Part shown: piece after piece, positions 19,223 through 29,391 of the stretch
Layout: each line of letters opens with the position of its first letter
How positions within the stretch are numbered: the first letter of the stretch is position 1
Source of the DNA: Sphingomonas jejuensis
GTDB lineage: Bacteria > Pseudomonadota > Alphaproteobacteria > Sphingomonadales > Sphingomonadaceae
Assembly (NCBI RefSeq): GCF_011927695.1
Contig: NZ_JAATJE010000002.1
Span: 110,001 to 174,000 of the forward strand
DNA length: 64,000 nt
Reading direction: 5' to 3'
Notes under the pieces: generated by a model
The model's database searches: none
Seen by the model: only the letters and a program-made list of their open reading frames with translations
What the model was told of the DNA's origin: nothing
Translations under genes and position numbers: made by a program

Positions 19223-19677
19223 TGCGGCGCTCTCGGGCTCCCTTGTTCCAGCCGCTCGAAAATCCCGATCCACGCGCGCGGCTGACGCGTGGGACGTCCT
19301 TCGGAGGATACAAACGCGGCGACCACCTTCGCCTCGGTCAGCAAAGCATCGCCCCGGATGACTCGCTGATGAACGCGGGCGTAGGCGGCTCCATGCCCCA
19401 CAAGCCGGCTCTCGACCATCAGCCGGTCGCCCAGCCGGGCCGGGGCATGGTACACGATGTCGAGCGAACGGATCGCATAAACGCCCGTTCCCGCCTCCCA
19501 CGCCGCGCGCTGGTCGATGCCGGCGTCCGCCAGCATTTCCGATCGGGCGCGCTCCATGTAGCGGAGGTAGTTGGCGTGATAGACCACGCCCGACAGATCC
19601 GTGTCCTCGAAATACACGGTGATGGCGAAGCGGTGGACGCCGCCATCGAAGCCGCCATGTGTCGCATCCGCGGGCAT
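19219..19677 (-). CDS. ybgC: acyl-CoA thioester hydrolase YbgC
   Basis: A hotdog-fold thioesterase of the 4-hydroxybenzoyl-CoA thioesterase type; the active-site motif is YFEDTDLSGVVYHANYLRYMERAR, with catalytic Asp. YbgC is the standard first gene of the tol-pal operon and is thought to act on acyl chains linked to phospholipid metabolism. An in-frame GTG two codons upstream is an alternative start, but AGG is better placed for ATG 19677. Confidence 0.93.
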   Translation of the reverse strand: MPADATHGGFDGGVHRFAITVYFEDTDLSGVVYHANYLRYMERARSEMLADAGIDQRAAWEAGTGVYAIRSLDIVYHAPARLGDRLMVESRLVGHGAAYARVHQRVIRGDALLTEAKVVAAFVSSEGRPTRQPRAWIGIFERLEQGSPRAPQ

Positions 19678-19745
19678 GGGCACGGGCCTAGCGTGCCAGA
19701 CCGTTCAGGCAACCCCGAACGGCCCGCATTCGGCCGGGCGGTGCG

Positions 19746-20960
19746 CTAACGCCGCTGTCCGAACGCGCCCACCTGCTCCGCCACCAGCCGGATCAGATCG
19801 CCCTGCGCCACCGGCATGTCGGCCAGATGCGTGCCCCATCCGGGCTGCGGTTGCCCGCCGATGACGATGTCGCCCGGAAACTGATCGGTGCGCGCATCAT
19901 CGGGCGTGGGCGGGATCGACAGCGCCAGATAGCCGACCGCCCCGTCATGGACGCAGCGCGCCTCCACCAGCCCCTCGGTGCGCACGAAGGGAACGCTTGG
20001 CTGCCCCTCGCTGGACCACCGGATCGGCGGGTTGGTGGGTCGCGCGGCGAACCAGTAGCTGTCGAGCAGCGCCGATACCGGCGCCTGGGTAAACTGCGCG
20101 GGCCCGCCGCCGTTCAGCGCGCCCGGATTGGTGCAGGCGACCGTCCGCCCGGCGGTTGCCGCCCGGCCGAACAACGCCACCTCCGGCGGGGGCGCATCGG
20201 CACGATAGGTGACATAGGTGATGACGCAGCCGGTCTGCCCTTCCTCGGTGCAGAGCGGGATCTGGCGGAACGTGCCTCCGACCACTTCGCCTTCCGGCAC
20301 CTCGATGTTCCAGCCGAGCAGGATCGCCGACAGCATCTTCTCCGCCGCCGGCTTGCCGTCGATCTCCTCCGCAATCAGCCGGCTCAGGTGCACGCTGCCC
20401 TGGCTGTGGCCGATCAGGACGAACGGCCGGTCCCCGCTGCGCCGCCGGAACTCGGTCCATGCGGCCTTCACGTCCTGGTAGGCGAGCTCAAAGGCCGGCA
20501 CGACCTCGCGCTGATCGCCGCTGGTGGCCGCGCGGTTGAGGGTGGCCAGCGTCAGCTGGCGATAGATCGGGGCAAACAGGCGGCATTGCTCGGAAAAGCG
20601 CGCCACCTGTGCATAGGCGGTCGCGATCTCCTCCTGCCCGGCCACCAGGTCGGAAACGACGCCCGGATCCCGCGACACCGTCGGATAGACGTAGAAGCAG
20701 TCGGCAGCCGCATCGGGGTTGGGGCGTGCCTCGCCCACCGATCCATAGCCGTTCGGATTGAGCGCAACGGTCGGCAGCACCTGGCTGCACGCGTCCGTCT
20801 TCCCCGGCAGGCACAGCCAGGCGCCATCCTGCTGGTAATCGGGTGCCGCCGGCATCGCGGCTGCAGGAACCGGTGGCGCCGCCGGGGTGGAGGGTGTCGG
20901 CGTCGGCTGCGCCTGCACGGCGGCGGCAGCGGCGGCGGCAAGCAGCATCCAGGTCGTCAT
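19746..20960 (-). CDS. DUF3089 family alpha/beta hydrolase, secreted
   Basis: A 404-residue protein with an Ala-rich signal peptide, then a Pro/Ala-rich spacer and an alpha/beta-hydrolase domain of the DUF3089 family: [14 protein letters not shown] near the start, and the nucleophile elbow GHSQGS in [13 protein letters not shown]. Substrate unknown; an extracytoplasmic esterase or lipase is likely. Its ATG overlaps the ruvB stop by 4 nt (ATGA), so it is coupled to ruvB although the functions look unrelated. Confidence 0.88.
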   Translation of the reverse strand: MTTWMLLAAAAAAAVQAQPTPTPSTPAAPPVPAAAMPAAPDYQQDGAWLCLPGKTDACSQVLPTVALNPNGYGSVGEARPNPDAAADCFYVYPTVSRDPGVVSDLVAGQEEIATAYAQVARFSEQCRLFAPIYRQLTLATLNRAATSGDQREVVPAFELAYQDVKAAWTEFRRRSGDRPFVLIGHSQGSVHLSRLIAEEIDGKPAAEKMLSAILLGWNIEVPEGEVVGGTFRQIPLCTEEGQTGCVITYVTYRADAPPPEVALFGRAATAGRTVACTNPGALNGGGPAQFTQAPVSALLDSYWFAARPTNPPIRWSSEGQPSVPFVRTEGLVEARCVHDGAVGYLALSIPPTPDDARTDQFPGDIVIGGQPQPGWGTHLADMPVAQGDLIRLVAEQVGAFGQRR

Positions 20961-21994
20961 GGTCCTTCTCCCTCGTCGAACAGTCCGCCCTGCGCGCCGG
21001 GCGGCGGCGTCAATCCCAGATGCGTCCAGCCACGCCCGTTCAGGCACCGGCCGCGGGCCGTCCGCGCGATCAGCCCGAGCTGGATCAGGAAGGGCTCGAT
21101 CACCTCCTCCACCGTGTCGCGCGGCTCCGACAGGCCGGCGGCGAGCGTCTCCACGCCGACCGGCCCGCCGCGATACACATCGGCGATCATGGTGAGGTAA
21201 CGCCGGTCCATCGCGTCCAGCCCGAGCGCATCGACATCCAGGCGGCCGAGCGCCCGATCCGCAACCATGCGGTCGACCAGCGCGTCTCCCGCCACGCCGG
21301 CGAAGTCCCGCACCCGCCGCAGCAGCCGCCCGGCGATGCGCGGCGTTCCCCGCGACCGCCTCGCGATCTCCCGCGCACCATCGTCGGAGATCGGCAGGCC
21401 CAGCAGCCCGGCGGCGCGCACCACCACCCGCTCCAATTCGTCGACCGTGTAGAATTGCAGTCGGATCGGGATGCCGAACCGGTCTCGCAGCGGTGTCGTC
21501 AGCAACCCCTGCCGCGTGGTCGCGCCGACCAGCGTGAAGCGCGGCAGGTCGATACGGACCGACCGGGCCGATGGCCCTTCGCCGATCATCAGGTCCAGCA
21601 CGCGGTCTTCCATCGCCGGATAGAGCACCTCCTCCACCTGCGGCTGCAGCCGGTGGATCTCGTCGATGAACAGGACGTCGCCGTCTTCCAGGTTGGTCAG
21701 CAGCGCCGCCAGGTCACCCGCCTTGGCGACCACCGGTCCCGATGTCGCGCGGAATCCCACCCCCATCTCGCGCGCCACGATCTGCGCCAGCGTCGTCTTG
21801 CCGAGGCCGGGCGGCCCGAAGAGGAGCACATGGTCAAGCGCGTCGCCCCGCGCGCGTGCCGCCTGGATGAAGACGCGCAGATTGTCGCGCGCGCCCTGCT
21901 GCCCCACGAACTCGTCCAGCGCGCGCGGCCGCAGCGCCGCGTCGGCATCGTCCGGGGCGCGGACAGGGCTCAGCAATCGCTCGGCGTCGGTCAC
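20957..21994 (-). CDS. ruvB: Holliday junction branch-migration ATPase RuvB
   Basis: RuvB is the AAA+ motor that drives branch migration with RuvA. The 345-residue protein has Walker [12 protein letters not shown] (about 60-70), Walker B DEIHRL, sensor-1 GATTRQG and the C-terminal winged-helix domain with the [14 protein letters not shown] region. It is separated from ruvA by an MFS gene, which is unusual. Confidence 0.97.
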   Translation of the reverse strand: MTDAERLLSPVRAPDDADAALRPRALDEFVGQQGARDNLRVFIQAARARGDALDHVLLFGPPGLGKTTLAQIVAREMGVGFRATSGPVVAKAGDLAALLTNLEDGDVLFIDEIHRLQPQVEEVLYPAMEDRVLDLMIGEGPSARSVRIDLPRFTLVGATTRQGLLTTPLRDRFGIPIRLQFYTVDELERVVVRAAGLLGLPISDDGAREIARRSRGTPRIAGRLLRRVRDFAGVAGDALVDRMVADRALGRLDVDALGLDAMDRRYLTMIADVYRGGPVGVETLAAGLSEPRDTVEEVIEPFLIQLGLIARTARGRCLNGRGWTHLGLTPPPGAQGGLFDEGEGP

Positions 21995-22003
21995 CCAGCC
22001 TGC

Positions 22004-23269
22004 CTAGCGGGCCGGCGCCACCGCTGTCGAGCGCGGCTGCGTCTCGGGCATCAGCAGCAGATAACCGACCAGCCCCACAGCGGCGATCGCACCCAGCGTC
22101 GCGAACATCGCGCTATAGCCAAGGTGAAGCGCGATCAGGCCCGCCAACCCTGCGCTGAACGCGGCGCCCAGCCCTTGCGCGGTCGCGACCGCCCCTTGAG
22201 ACACGGCAAAGCGCCCGGTGCCGCGCGTCAGGTCCGCCACCACCACGGGGAACAGCGCGCCGAAGATGCCCGCTCCCACCCCGTCCAGCAGCTGCACACC
22301 GATCAGCCAGGCGGGCGCATCGAACACTGGATACAGGAATCCCCGCACCGCCAGCACGGCGAAGGCCGCGACGAACAACGGCTTGGTGCCGACCCGCTCC
22401 ACCAGCCGCCCGCTCGCCATCGCTACCGGCACCATCACCGCCTGCGCGGCGACGATGCACAAGGCGATCAGCGATGTGGCGTAATCCTGCCCGACTTCCC
22501 GGGCGAGCTGCTGCCCGACGAAGGGCAGCATGGCCGCATTGGCCAGGTGGAACACGGCGCACAGCGCCGCGAAGATCAACAGCGGCCGGCACTCCAGCAA
22601 GGTGCGCCAGCCGCTCGGGACCTCCGCGGCATCGTCCGTGCCGCCAAGCCCGCGCGCGGTCCGGTTGTCGACCTGGCTGTTGTCGACCCGTGCGGCCGCC
22701 GCGACGCTCGCCAGCGCCAGCACGCCCATCAGCCAGAACACCACCTCGGGGCCGAAGCGCCAGGCGAGCAACCCGGCCAGCCCGGCAGCGACCGCATTGC
22801 CGGCATGGTTGAATGCCTCGTTCCGCCCGACCCGTCGCGCAAACATCTTCGGACCGACCAGACCCAGCGTCAGCGCCGACAGTCCGGGCGCGAACAGCGC
22901 GGCGGCAACCGCTGCCAGCGATTGGGTGCCCGCGACCCACGCGAACCCCGACACGAACGGCAACGACACGCTTGCCGCCGTGACTGCCAGCGCGGCCAGG
23001 ATCAGCAATCGGGGCTTGTTGAGGCTCCGGTCCACCAGCCCGCCGGCGGGGGTTTGCGCGGCCAGCCCGATCAGCGCGCTCAGCGTCAGCACGAAGCCGA
23101 CGGTGGCCTCGTTCCACCCATGGGCAGGGCCGCGCACCGACAGCAGGTAAATGGCGAGATAGGGGCCGAGCCCGTCGCGGACATCGGCCAGGAAGAAGTT
23201 CAGCGCATCCAGCTGCCGGTCGGCAGATCGCTTCTCAGGCGGCGCACCCACATCCGCGATCGTCGCCAT
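22004..23269 (-). CDS. MFS transporter
   Basis: A 421-residue inner-membrane protein with about twelve hydrophobic helices. The loop after helix 2 (GGLVDRSLNKPRLLIL) resembles MFS motif A. Near the C-terminus is a PET-type motif (LLMPETQ). Substrate unknown; drug or metabolite efflux is most likely. It sits between ruvA (51 bp) and ruvB (9 bp) in the same direction, so it probably shares their transcript. Confidence 0.88.
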   Translation of the reverse strand: MATIADVGAPPEKRSADRQLDALNFFLADVRDGLGPYLAIYLLSVRGPAHGWNEATVGFVLTLSALIGLAAQTPAGGLVDRSLNKPRLLILAALAVTAASVSLPFVSGFAWVAGTQSLAAVAAALFAPGLSALTLGLVGPKMFARRVGRNEAFNHAGNAVAAGLAGLLAWRFGPEVVFWLMGVLALASVAAAARVDNSQVDNRTARGLGGTDDAAEVPSGWRTLLECRPLLIFAALCAVFHLANAAMLPFVGQQLAREVGQDYATSLIALCIVAAQAVMVPVAMASGRLVERVGTKPLFVAAFAVLAVRGFLYPVFDAPAWLIGVQLLDGVGAGIFGALFPVVVADLTRGTGRFAVSQGAVATAQGLGAAFSAGLAGLIALHLGYSAMFATLGAIAAVGLVGYLLLMPETQPRSTAVAPAR

Positions 23270-23320
23270 TGGCCGGCTCCATGATGATGTGGAGCCTGAA
23301 CGTCATTGCAGCGGATCGGT

Positions 23321-23923
23321 TCAGGGCCGCGCCGACTTGCGCAGCGCCAGCCGCACGATGGCATCCAGCGTGGCGCCCGGGCCAAGCTCGGCTCCGGCCG
23401 CGTCCACCGCCGCCGACGCATCGAGCGGGCGGAAGCCGAGGTTGAGCAATGCCGAGATCGCGTCGGCGGCATGCCCGCCATCCGCCGGCTTCGCGCCGCC
23501 CGCAGGGGCCAGCGCCGATCCGATACCGCCCTTGTCCTTCAGCTCGGTGACGATGCGGAGCGCAAGCTTCGGGCCGACGCCCGTTGCCCGCGCCACGCTC
23601 GCCTTGTCGGCCGCCGCGATCGCGCGCGACAGCTCGTCGGGCGCCAGCACCGACAGGATCGCCAGCGCAACGCGGCCGCCGACGCCCTGCACGCTGGTCA
23701 GCAGCCGGAACCAGTCGCGCTCCGCCGCCGATCCGAAGCCGAACAGCGTGATCGCGTCCTCTCGCACCTGCATTTCGGTCAGCAGCACCACGTCGCCTCC
23801 GGCCGGCGGCAGCGCACCCAGTGTCCGGGCGGAGGCGAGCGCGAGATAGCCGACACCGCCCACGTCCAGCACCAGCTGGTCCGCACCCGCCTCCACCAGC
23901 ACGCCCTTCAACCGTGCGATCAT
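23321..23923 (-). CDS. ruvA: Holliday junction DNA helicase subunit RuvA
   Basis: RuvA binds four-way junctions and loads RuvB. The 200-residue protein has the N-terminal OB fold ([11 protein letters not shown]), helix-hairpin-helix motifs including [15 protein letters not shown] and [19 protein letters not shown], a flexible linker, and a C-terminal RuvB-binding domain. The ATG at 23923 overlaps the ruvC stop as ATGA; a second ATG lies two codons upstream. Confidence 0.96.
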   Translation of the reverse strand: MIARLKGVLVEAGADQLVLDVGGVGYLALASARTLGALPPAGGDVVLLTEMQVREDAITLFGFGSAAERDWFRLLTSVQGVGGRVALAILSVLAPDELSRAIAAADKASVARATGVGPKLALRIVTELKDKGGIGSALAPAGGAKPADGGHAADAISALLNLGFRPLDASAAVDAAGAELGPGATLDAIVRLALRKSARP

Positions 23924-24459
23924 GCCCATGCCCCCCGTGCCCGCGCGCTGGCGAGATGATGCGCGTGGCAGATCGCCACCGCCAGCGCGTCGGCGGCATC
24001 CGCGCCGTCGATGGCGGCGCCCGGCAGCAGCCGCGCCACCATCGCACGCACCTGTTCCTTGGCGCCGCCGCCCGTGCCGGTCACCGCCTTCTTCACCTCG
24101 GCCGGGCTGTATTCGCCCACCTCGACCCCGCCGCGCGCCGCCGCGCAGATCGCGACGCCGCGCGCCTGCCCCAGCTTCAGCGTCGATTGCGGGTTGGCGT
24201 TGACGAACACCTGCTCCACCGCCGCCGCCGCCGGACGATGCGCGGCGATGAGCGCGGCGAGCGCCGCGTCCAGCATCGCCAGCCGCGCACCCAGCGACAG
24301 CCCCGGCGGCGTCGACACGCGTCCGTTGGCGATGTGGGCCAGCCGGTTGCCCTCCGCCCGGATCACGCCCCAGCCGGTGGTGCCGAGACCGGGATCAAGG
24401 CCCAGCAGGATCAGCCGAGCGCTTCCATCACGGCGTCGGACACCTCGTGGTTGCCCCAC
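23920..24459 (-). CDS. ruvC: Holliday junction resolvase RuvC
   Basis: RuvC cleaves Holliday junctions as a dimer. Catalytic acidic residues are visible in [26 protein letters not shown] and the C-terminal [18 protein letters not shown]. The only ATG in frame is at 24459, inside yebC and 15 codons upstream of the family's usual beginning. The family-like start (LILLGLDPG) is a CTG at 24414 that overlaps the yebC stop as CTGA; no ATG, GTG or TTG lies between. I report the ATG boundary but think CTG initiation is possible. Confidence 0.94.
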   Translation of the reverse strand: MGQPRGVRRRDGSARLILLGLDPGLGTTGWGVIRAEGNRLAHIANGRVSTPPGLSLGARLAMLDAALAALIAAHRPAAAAVEQVFVNANPQSTLKLGQARGVAICAAARGGVEVGEYSPAEVKKAVTGTGGGAKEQVRAMVARLLPGAAIDGADAADALAVAICHAHHLASARARGAWA

Positions 24460-25154
24460 ACGGTCTGCACGTCGTCATCGTCGTCAAGCGCGTCCAGCAG
24501 CTTCATCAGCTGCGCGGCGTCCGCTTCGCCGACGTCCACCATCGTGCCCGGCCGCCAGGCCAGCTTGGTGCCCTCCGCTTCGCCCAGCACCGGCTCCAGC
24601 GCCTTGGCCACTTCGTGCAGGTCGCCCTGCGCGGTCCAGATCTCGTGCCCGTCCTCGCTCGACGTGACGTCCTCGGCACCCGCCTCCAGCGCCGCCTCGA
24701 ACACGCGCTCGGCATCGCCGACGCTCGCGGGGTAGGAGATCAGCCCCAGCCGGTCGAACCCGTGGCTGACGCTCCCCGCCGTGCCCAGGTTGCCGCCGTT
24801 CTTCGACACGGCCGTGCGCACGTTGGTCGCGGTGCGGTTGCGGTTGTCGGTCAGCGTCTCGATGATCAGGGACACGCCGCCCGGTCCGAAGCCTTCGTAC
24901 CGGACCTCCTCGTAATTCTCCGCGTCGCCCCGGCTTGCCTTGTCGATCGACCGCTGGATGTTGTCCTTCGGCATGGACGCGGCCTTTGCCGCGTTCACCG
25001 CCGCGCGCAGGCGCGGGTTCATGTCGGGATCGGGCAGGCCCATCTTCGCCGCCACCGTGATCTCGCGGCTGAGCTTGGAAAAGGCGCCGGAGCGCTTCTT
25101 ATCCTGCGCGCCCTTGCGGTGCATGATGTTCTTGAATTTGCTGTGGCCCGCCAT
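24411..25154 (-). CDS. yebC: YebC/TACO1 family regulator
   Basis: The 247-residue protein has the YebC hallmark N-terminus [20 protein letters not shown] and the middle segment YEGFGPGGV. Members are described as DNA-binding regulators or as translation activators relieving ribosome stalling. Its place directly before ruvCAB is conserved widely in bacteria. Confidence 0.96.
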   Translation of the reverse strand: MAGHSKFKNIMHRKGAQDKKRSGAFSKLSREITVAAKMGLPDPDMNPRLRAAVNAAKAASMPKDNIQRSIDKASRGDAENYEEVRYEGFGPGGVSLIIETLTDNRNRTATNVRTAVSKNGGNLGTAGSVSHGFDRLGLISYPASVGDAERVFEAALEAGAEDVTSSEDGHEIWTAQGDLHEVAKALEPVLGEAEGTKLAWRPGTMVDVGEADAAQLMKLLDALDDDDDVQTVWGNHEVSDAVMEALG

Positions 25155-25181
25155 TGTCTGCCTCTATCGTGTGCGCCGCTC

Positions 25182-25694
25182 TTATGCCGGCGGCTGCGCC
25201 TGCGCCAGCCGGTCGAGCTTGGCGTGGAGCGCGTCGAGCTTGTGGTTGATCCGGGCGATGTCCAGTTCCGCCCGCAGGTTCACTTCATAATCCAGCTGCG
25301 CCGCCAGCCGATCCTTCATGGATTGGCGGTTCTGGCTCATCATGATGACGGGCGCCTGGATCGCCGCCAGCGTCGACAGCATCAGGTTGAGGAAGATGTA
25401 CGGATATGGGTCGAACGCCATGCCGAACCGCGCCAGCACGTCGGAATTGAGCAGCATCCACCCCAGCAGAACCACCGTGAAGGTGATGATGAAGCCCCAG
25501 CTTCCCCCAACCGCGGCCACCCGGTCGGCCAGTCGGTCACCGAAACCCGACCGGGCATCGGCCTCGTCACCGGCATCCCGGCTGGTCGCGGCGCCGCTCT
25601 CGAACCCTGCCAACGCGCGGCGTTCCGACGCATCCAGCGTCGCAGGCGCCCGCCCCAGCAGCCGATGCACGATGTCCGCGACCGGCGGGTGCAT
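25182..25694 (-). CDS. DUF1003 membrane protein
   Basis: A 170-residue protein with a soluble N-terminal region, two transmembrane helices (around FIITFTVVLLGWMLL and the following hydrophobic stretch) separated by DPYPYIFLNLMLS, then MSQNRQSMKDRLAAQLDYEVNLRAELDI: the DUF1003 signature. A C-terminal coiled coil follows. Function unknown. The ATG overlaps the gapR stop as TGATG; an in-frame TTG one codon earlier is less likely. Confidence 0.9.
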   Translation of the reverse strand: MHPPVADIVHRLLGRAPATLDASERRALAGFESGAATSRDAGDEADARSGFGDRLADRVAAVGGSWGFIITFTVVLLGWMLLNSDVLARFGMAFDPYPYIFLNLMLSTLAAIQAPVIMMSQNRQSMKDRLAAQLDYEVNLRAELDIARINHKLDALHAKLDRLAQAQPPA

Positions 25695-25936
25695 CAATGC
25701 AGGCCGAGCGCCTGGCGGTAGGTTTCCAGCAGCGCGTCCGCCTCGTCGCGGTGGTGCTTCTCCATCCGCCGCAGCCGCACGATCGCGCGCATCGTCTTGG
25801 TGTCGAAGCCGGTGGATTTCGCCTCGGCATAGACGTCCTTGATGTCGTCCTGCGTTCCGCGCTTCTCTTCCTCAAGGCGCTCGATCCGCTCGATGAGCAG
25901 GCGCAGCTGGTCGGCGGCAACGACGTCGTCGGACAT
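25694..25936 (-). CDS. gapR: GapR-type DUF2312 nucleoid protein
   Basis: An 80-residue, highly helical protein of the DUF2312/UPF0335 family: [19 protein letters not shown] is the coiled-coil start, followed by [20 protein letters not shown]. The Caulobacter member GapR binds overtwisted AT-rich DNA, stimulates topoisomerases and is important for replication. The same role is inferred here. It is likely transcribed with the DUF1003 gene. Confidence 0.92.
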   Translation of the reverse strand: MSDDVVAADQLRLLIERIERLEEEKRGTQDDIKDVYAEAKSTGFDTKTMRAIVRLRRMEKHHRDEADALLETYRQALGLH

Positions 25937-26006
25937 GGGTCTCGCAATCTCTCTGGTTGGTGGGTTGGCCGGCGCGTCTAGGGCATCGCACCGGCCGTTT
26001 GAACCC

Positions 26007-27356
26007 CTACTCGGCCATCACCGCGCGACCGGTCGACTTGTGCACCCGGCCATCGTGCATCACGAAGTCGACCGTCTCCAGCGCCCGGACGTCGGTCAGC
26101 GGGTCCCCGGCAACCGCGATGATGTCGGCGGTGCGGCCCGGCGCGATCGTGCCCAGCGTCTCGGCCCGGCCCAGCGCCTCGGCCGCATCCACCGTGGCGG
26201 CGCGGATTGCCTGGGCCGGCGTCATCCCGGCCGCCACCATCAGCGAGAATTCGCGCGCGTTCTCGCCGTGCTTCGACACGCCCGAATCGGTGCCGAACGC
26301 CACCCGCACGCCGGCGCGGATCGCCCGCGCATGGCTCTCGGCCGCGGCTGCCGCCGCCGCTTCCGCCTTCGGGATGGTCGCCGGCGGCAGCACGCCCGCG
26401 CGCGCCTGTTCCAGCGCGGTCACCGGCGCGATCATCGTCGGCACCAGCCAGGTGCCGCGCTCCCGCATCAGCCGCACCGTCTGGTCATCGAGATAGGTGC
26501 CGTGGTCGATCGTATCGACGCCCGCCTCCACCGCCGCGCGCGTGCCCTCGGCGGCATGGCTGTGCGCCGCCACCCGCCGGCCGAGCCCATGCGCCGTTTG
26601 GATCACCGCGCGCATTTCCTCCGGCGACATGGCCCGGCCGAGCCCGCCCGACACATTCGACAGGACGCCGCCGGTCGCCATGAACTTGATGACCTGCGCA
26701 CCCAGCGCGACCTGCTCGCGCACCGCCCGGGTGCAGTCGGTCGGCCCGTCGCAGGTGTTGGTCGTGTGCGCATGCACGGCATCGGCAAAGGTCGCATTGA
26801 GCCCGTTGGTCGGGTCGCCATGCCCGCCGGACACGGAGATCGGCGCGCCCGCCTGGATTACGGTCGGCCCCACCAGCTCGCCCCGCCCGAACGCCTGCGC
26901 CAGCGCGCGCATGCCACGTGCGTCGCCGCCCAGGTCGCGCACGGTCGTGAAGCCGGCATCCAGCGTTGCGCGCGCATTGCTCAACGCCGTCACCATGTCG
27001 TCGGCATCGTCGCGCGTCGTCGTCTCCAGCCGGGCGCGCAGCGGATCGCCGCCGATCCCCCACAGGTGGACATGCATGTCGATCAGGCCCGGCAGCACGA
27101 ACCGATCGCTCAGGTCCACCAGCCGCGCGCCCGGCTCCGCCGGCGCCAGCCCGTCGCGGATCTCGGCGATCTTGCCGTCGCGCACGATGATCGTGCTTGG
27201 CCCGCGCGGGCGCTCGCCCGGCCGGTCGAGCAGCCGCCCCGCATGGATCCAGGTGACGACGCTGCCGGCCTGCGCCGTCGTGGCCGGCGTCGTCTGCGCG
27301 GCTGCCGATCCGCCCGCCGCCAACATCAGCGCCAGCGCGCTCGCAAGAGTCCGCAT
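26007..27356 (-). CDS. metal-dependent amidohydrolase, secreted
   Basis: A 449-residue protein with a signal peptide ending at GGSAAAQ, the N-terminal composite beta domain ([14 protein letters not shown]), the metal motif DMHVHLWG, further His ligands in [11 protein letters not shown] and IDHGTYLD, and the catalytic Asp in [12 protein letters not shown]. This matches imidazolonepropionase-like or prolidase-like amidohydrolases. Substrate is unknown, perhaps dipeptides. GGGGAGG is 6 nt before ATG 27356, so that start is preferred to the ATG two codons upstream. Confidence 0.9.
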   Translation of the reverse strand: MRTLASALALMLAAGGSAAAQTTPATTAQAGSVVTWIHAGRLLDRPGERPRGPSTIIVRDGKIAEIRDGLAPAEPGARLVDLSDRFVLPGLIDMHVHLWGIGGDPLRARLETTTRDDADDMVTALSNARATLDAGFTTVRDLGGDARGMRALAQAFGRGELVGPTVIQAGAPISVSGGHGDPTNGLNATFADAVHAHTTNTCDGPTDCTRAVREQVALGAQVIKFMATGGVLSNVSGGLGRAMSPEEMRAVIQTAHGLGRRVAAHSHAAEGTRAAVEAGVDTIDHGTYLDDQTVRLMRERGTWLVPTMIAPVTALEQARAGVLPPATIPKAEAAAAAAAESHARAIRAGVRVAFGTDSGVSKHGENAREFSLMVAAGMTPAQAIRAATVDAAEALGRAETLGTIAPGRTADIIAVAGDPLTDVRALETVDFVMHDGRVHKSTGRAVMAE

Positions 27357-27485
27357 CTTCATCCTCCCCTTCGTTCCCTGCCAAGCGGGCAGCGCACGTC
27401 GATGCGCTGTTCTTCCCGCTTCCGCCCAAGAAGGGAAGGGCAACGCGTCGACATGCCTGGCCGGAGAAGAAAAGAGGATCCGTGT

Positions 27486-27803
27486 TCACCCGTTCCGGGC
27501 GACGCTCTCCTTCATGCGCTGCAACTGCTCGGGCGTCGCTTCGGTCTGGAACCGCGCCTTCCACTCGGCCTGGTCCATGCCATAGATCGCGCGCCGCGCC
27601 GCAGCACGGTCGATGGCCCCGTTGGCTGCCTCCTCGACCCAATCGGCCAGGCAATTCCGGCAAAAGCCCGCAAGCCCCATCAGGTCGACATTCTGCGCGT
27701 CCGTCCGGTGCTGCAGGTGCCCCACCAACCGGCGGAACGCGGCGGCCGCCACGCGGTCGTCGATCCCGGCGACCTCGACCTCTTCGGTTCCCGTGCAACT
27801 CAT
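27486..27803 (-). CDS. DUF1244 domain protein
   Basis: A 105-residue protein of the DUF1244 family, recognised by FRRLVGHLQHRTDAQNVDLM followed by GFCRNCLADW with its CxxC-like cysteine pair. Function unknown. The start at 27803 has GGAG 6 nt upstream; ATG 27809 abuts the same GGAG. The open frame extends much further upstream but is antisense to pyk there and not coding. It is divergent from pyk with about 72 bp between. Confidence 0.9.
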   Translation of the reverse strand: MSCTGTEEVEVAGIDDRVAAAAFRRLVGHLQHRTDAQNVDLMGLAGFCRNCLADWVEEAANGAIDRAAARRAIYGMDQAEWKARFQTEATPEQLQRMKESVARNG

Positions 27804-27875
27804 CGCCATCTCCTGCTTTGCCCCACCGGCTTTAGACGTTAGAGCCGCCGCGACAAACCGGACCGAGGACTTCTT

Positions 27876-29333
27876 ATGACGACCAGCCTGCGCCCGCGTG
27901 ACCGCAAGGTCCGCATCCTGGCCACGCTCGGGCCCGCCAGCCGCTCGCCCGAGATGATCGCCAAGCTCTACCGCGCAGGCGCCGACGCGTTCCGCGTCAA
28001 CATGAGCCATGGCGCGCAGGACGGCCATGCCGAGACCATCGCCACCATCCGCACGCTGGAAAAGCAGTTCAACCGGGCAACCACCATCCTCGTCGACCTT
28101 CAGGGGCCGAAGCTGCGCGTCGGCGCGTTCGCCAGCGGCGCCGCGTTCCTGGAGACCGGCTCCACCTTCGTGCTCGATCAGGACACGACGCCCGGCGACG
28201 CCACCCGCGTGCGCCTCCCGCACAAGGAGCTGTTCGCCGCGCTGACACCCGGCGCGCGCCTGCTGCTCGATGACGGAAAGCTGGTGCTGCGCACGATCAC
28301 CGCCTCGCCCGACCGGATCGAGGCGCGGGTGGAGGTCGGCGGCACCTTGTCGAACAACAAGGGGCTGAACGTCCCCGACGTGCTCGTGCCGATGGCCGCG
28401 CTGACCGAAAAGGATCGCTCCGACCTGTCCTTCGCAGTCGAACAGGATGTCGACTGGATCGCTTTGTCCTTTGTGCAGCGGCCGGAGGACGTGGCGGAGG
28501 CGCGCCGCCTGATCGGCGGCAAGGCTGCGCTGCTCGCCAAGATCGAGAAGCCGGCTGCGGTTGAGCGGCTGGATGCCATTCTTGAACTCGCCGACGCGGT
28601 CATGGTCGCGCGCGGCGACCTGGGCGTTGAACTGCCGCCTCAGGACGTCCCGCCCCTGCAGAAGCGCATCGTCGAAAGCGCGCGCCGCCTCGGCCGTCCG
28701 GTCGTGGTCGCCACGCAGATGCTCGAATCGATGATCAAGTCGCCCTCACCGACCCGCGCGGAGGTGTCGGACGTGGCGACCGCCGTCTACGATGGTGCCG
28801 ACGCGATCATGCTTTCGGCCGAAAGCGCCGCCGGCGACTGGCCGGAAGAATCGGTGTCGATGATGAACAGCATCGCCACCCAGGTGGAACGCGACCCCGG
28901 CTATGCCGCCCGTGTCCACTTCACCGAAACGGTGCCCGATCCCACCACCGCAGACGCGCTTGCGCAATCGGCGCGCGAGATCGCAAAGACTGTCGGCGCC
29001 GCCTCCATCATCTGCTTCACTCTGTCCGGCTCCACGGCGCGCCGCGTCGCGCGGGAGCGTCCGTCCGTGCCGCTCCTGGTGCTGACCCCGCGGCTGGAGA
29101 CCGCACGCCGGCTCGGCCTGCAATGGGGCGTCCACGCCGTCCGCACCAAGGATGTGGAAAGCTTCGAAGAGATGATCGCAAAGGCGAAGCGCATGGCGCT
29201 CCGCCATGGCCTCGCCACGGCCGGCGACCGCGTCGTCATCGTCGCCGGCGTGCCCTTCGGAACGCCGGGCAGCACCAACGTCATCCACGTCGCCCGCATC
29301 GTCGGCGACGAACTGAAGGGCCGCGACGCCTGA
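27876..29333 (+). CDS. pyk: pyruvate kinase
   Basis: The enzyme converts PEP and ADP to pyruvate and ATP in lower glycolysis / the Entner-Doudoroff route. The 485-residue protein has RVNMSHG near the start, the small B domain after LQGPKLRVG, the active-site KIEKPAAVERLD and MVARGDLGVELP, and the C-terminal allosteric-domain fold. Together with gpmA it gives two lower-glycolysis genes in this window. Confidence 0.96.
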   Translation: MTTSLRPRDRKVRILATLGPASRSPEMIAKLYRAGADAFRVNMSHGAQDGHAETIATIRTLEKQFNRATTILVDLQGPKLRVGAFASGAAFLETGSTFVLDQDTTPGDATRVRLPHKELFAALTPGARLLLDDGKLVLRTITASPDRIEARVEVGGTLSNNKGLNVPDVLVPMAALTEKDRSDLSFAVEQDVDWIALSFVQRPEDVAEARRLIGGKAALLAKIEKPAAVERLDAILELADAVMVARGDLGVELPPQDVPPLQKRIVESARRLGRPVVVATQMLESMIKSPSPTRAEVSDVATAVYDGADAIMLSAESAAGDWPEESVSMMNSIATQVERDPGYAARVHFTETVPDPTTADALAQSAREIAKTVGAASIICFTLSGSTARRVARERPSVPLLVLTPRLETARRLGLQWGVHAVRTKDVESFEEMIAKAKRMALRHGLATAGDRVVIVAGVPFGTPGSTNVIHVARIVGDELKGRDA

Positions 29334-29391
29334 CTTGAAAGCAGGTATTTACTCGGCCGCTCCCATCGGCGCTTCTCGAACGGCTCCCCGA

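Noticed and set aside
20843-23284. Very long open frame (over 800 codons) antisense to ruvB and the MFS gene
   Set aside because: It arises from the strong G/C third-position bias of the genuine genes. The translation is Arg/Gln/His-rich low complexity, with no start signals or family motifs. Similar shadows at 4682-7015, 37897-40158 and 48136-50343 were discarded for the same reason.
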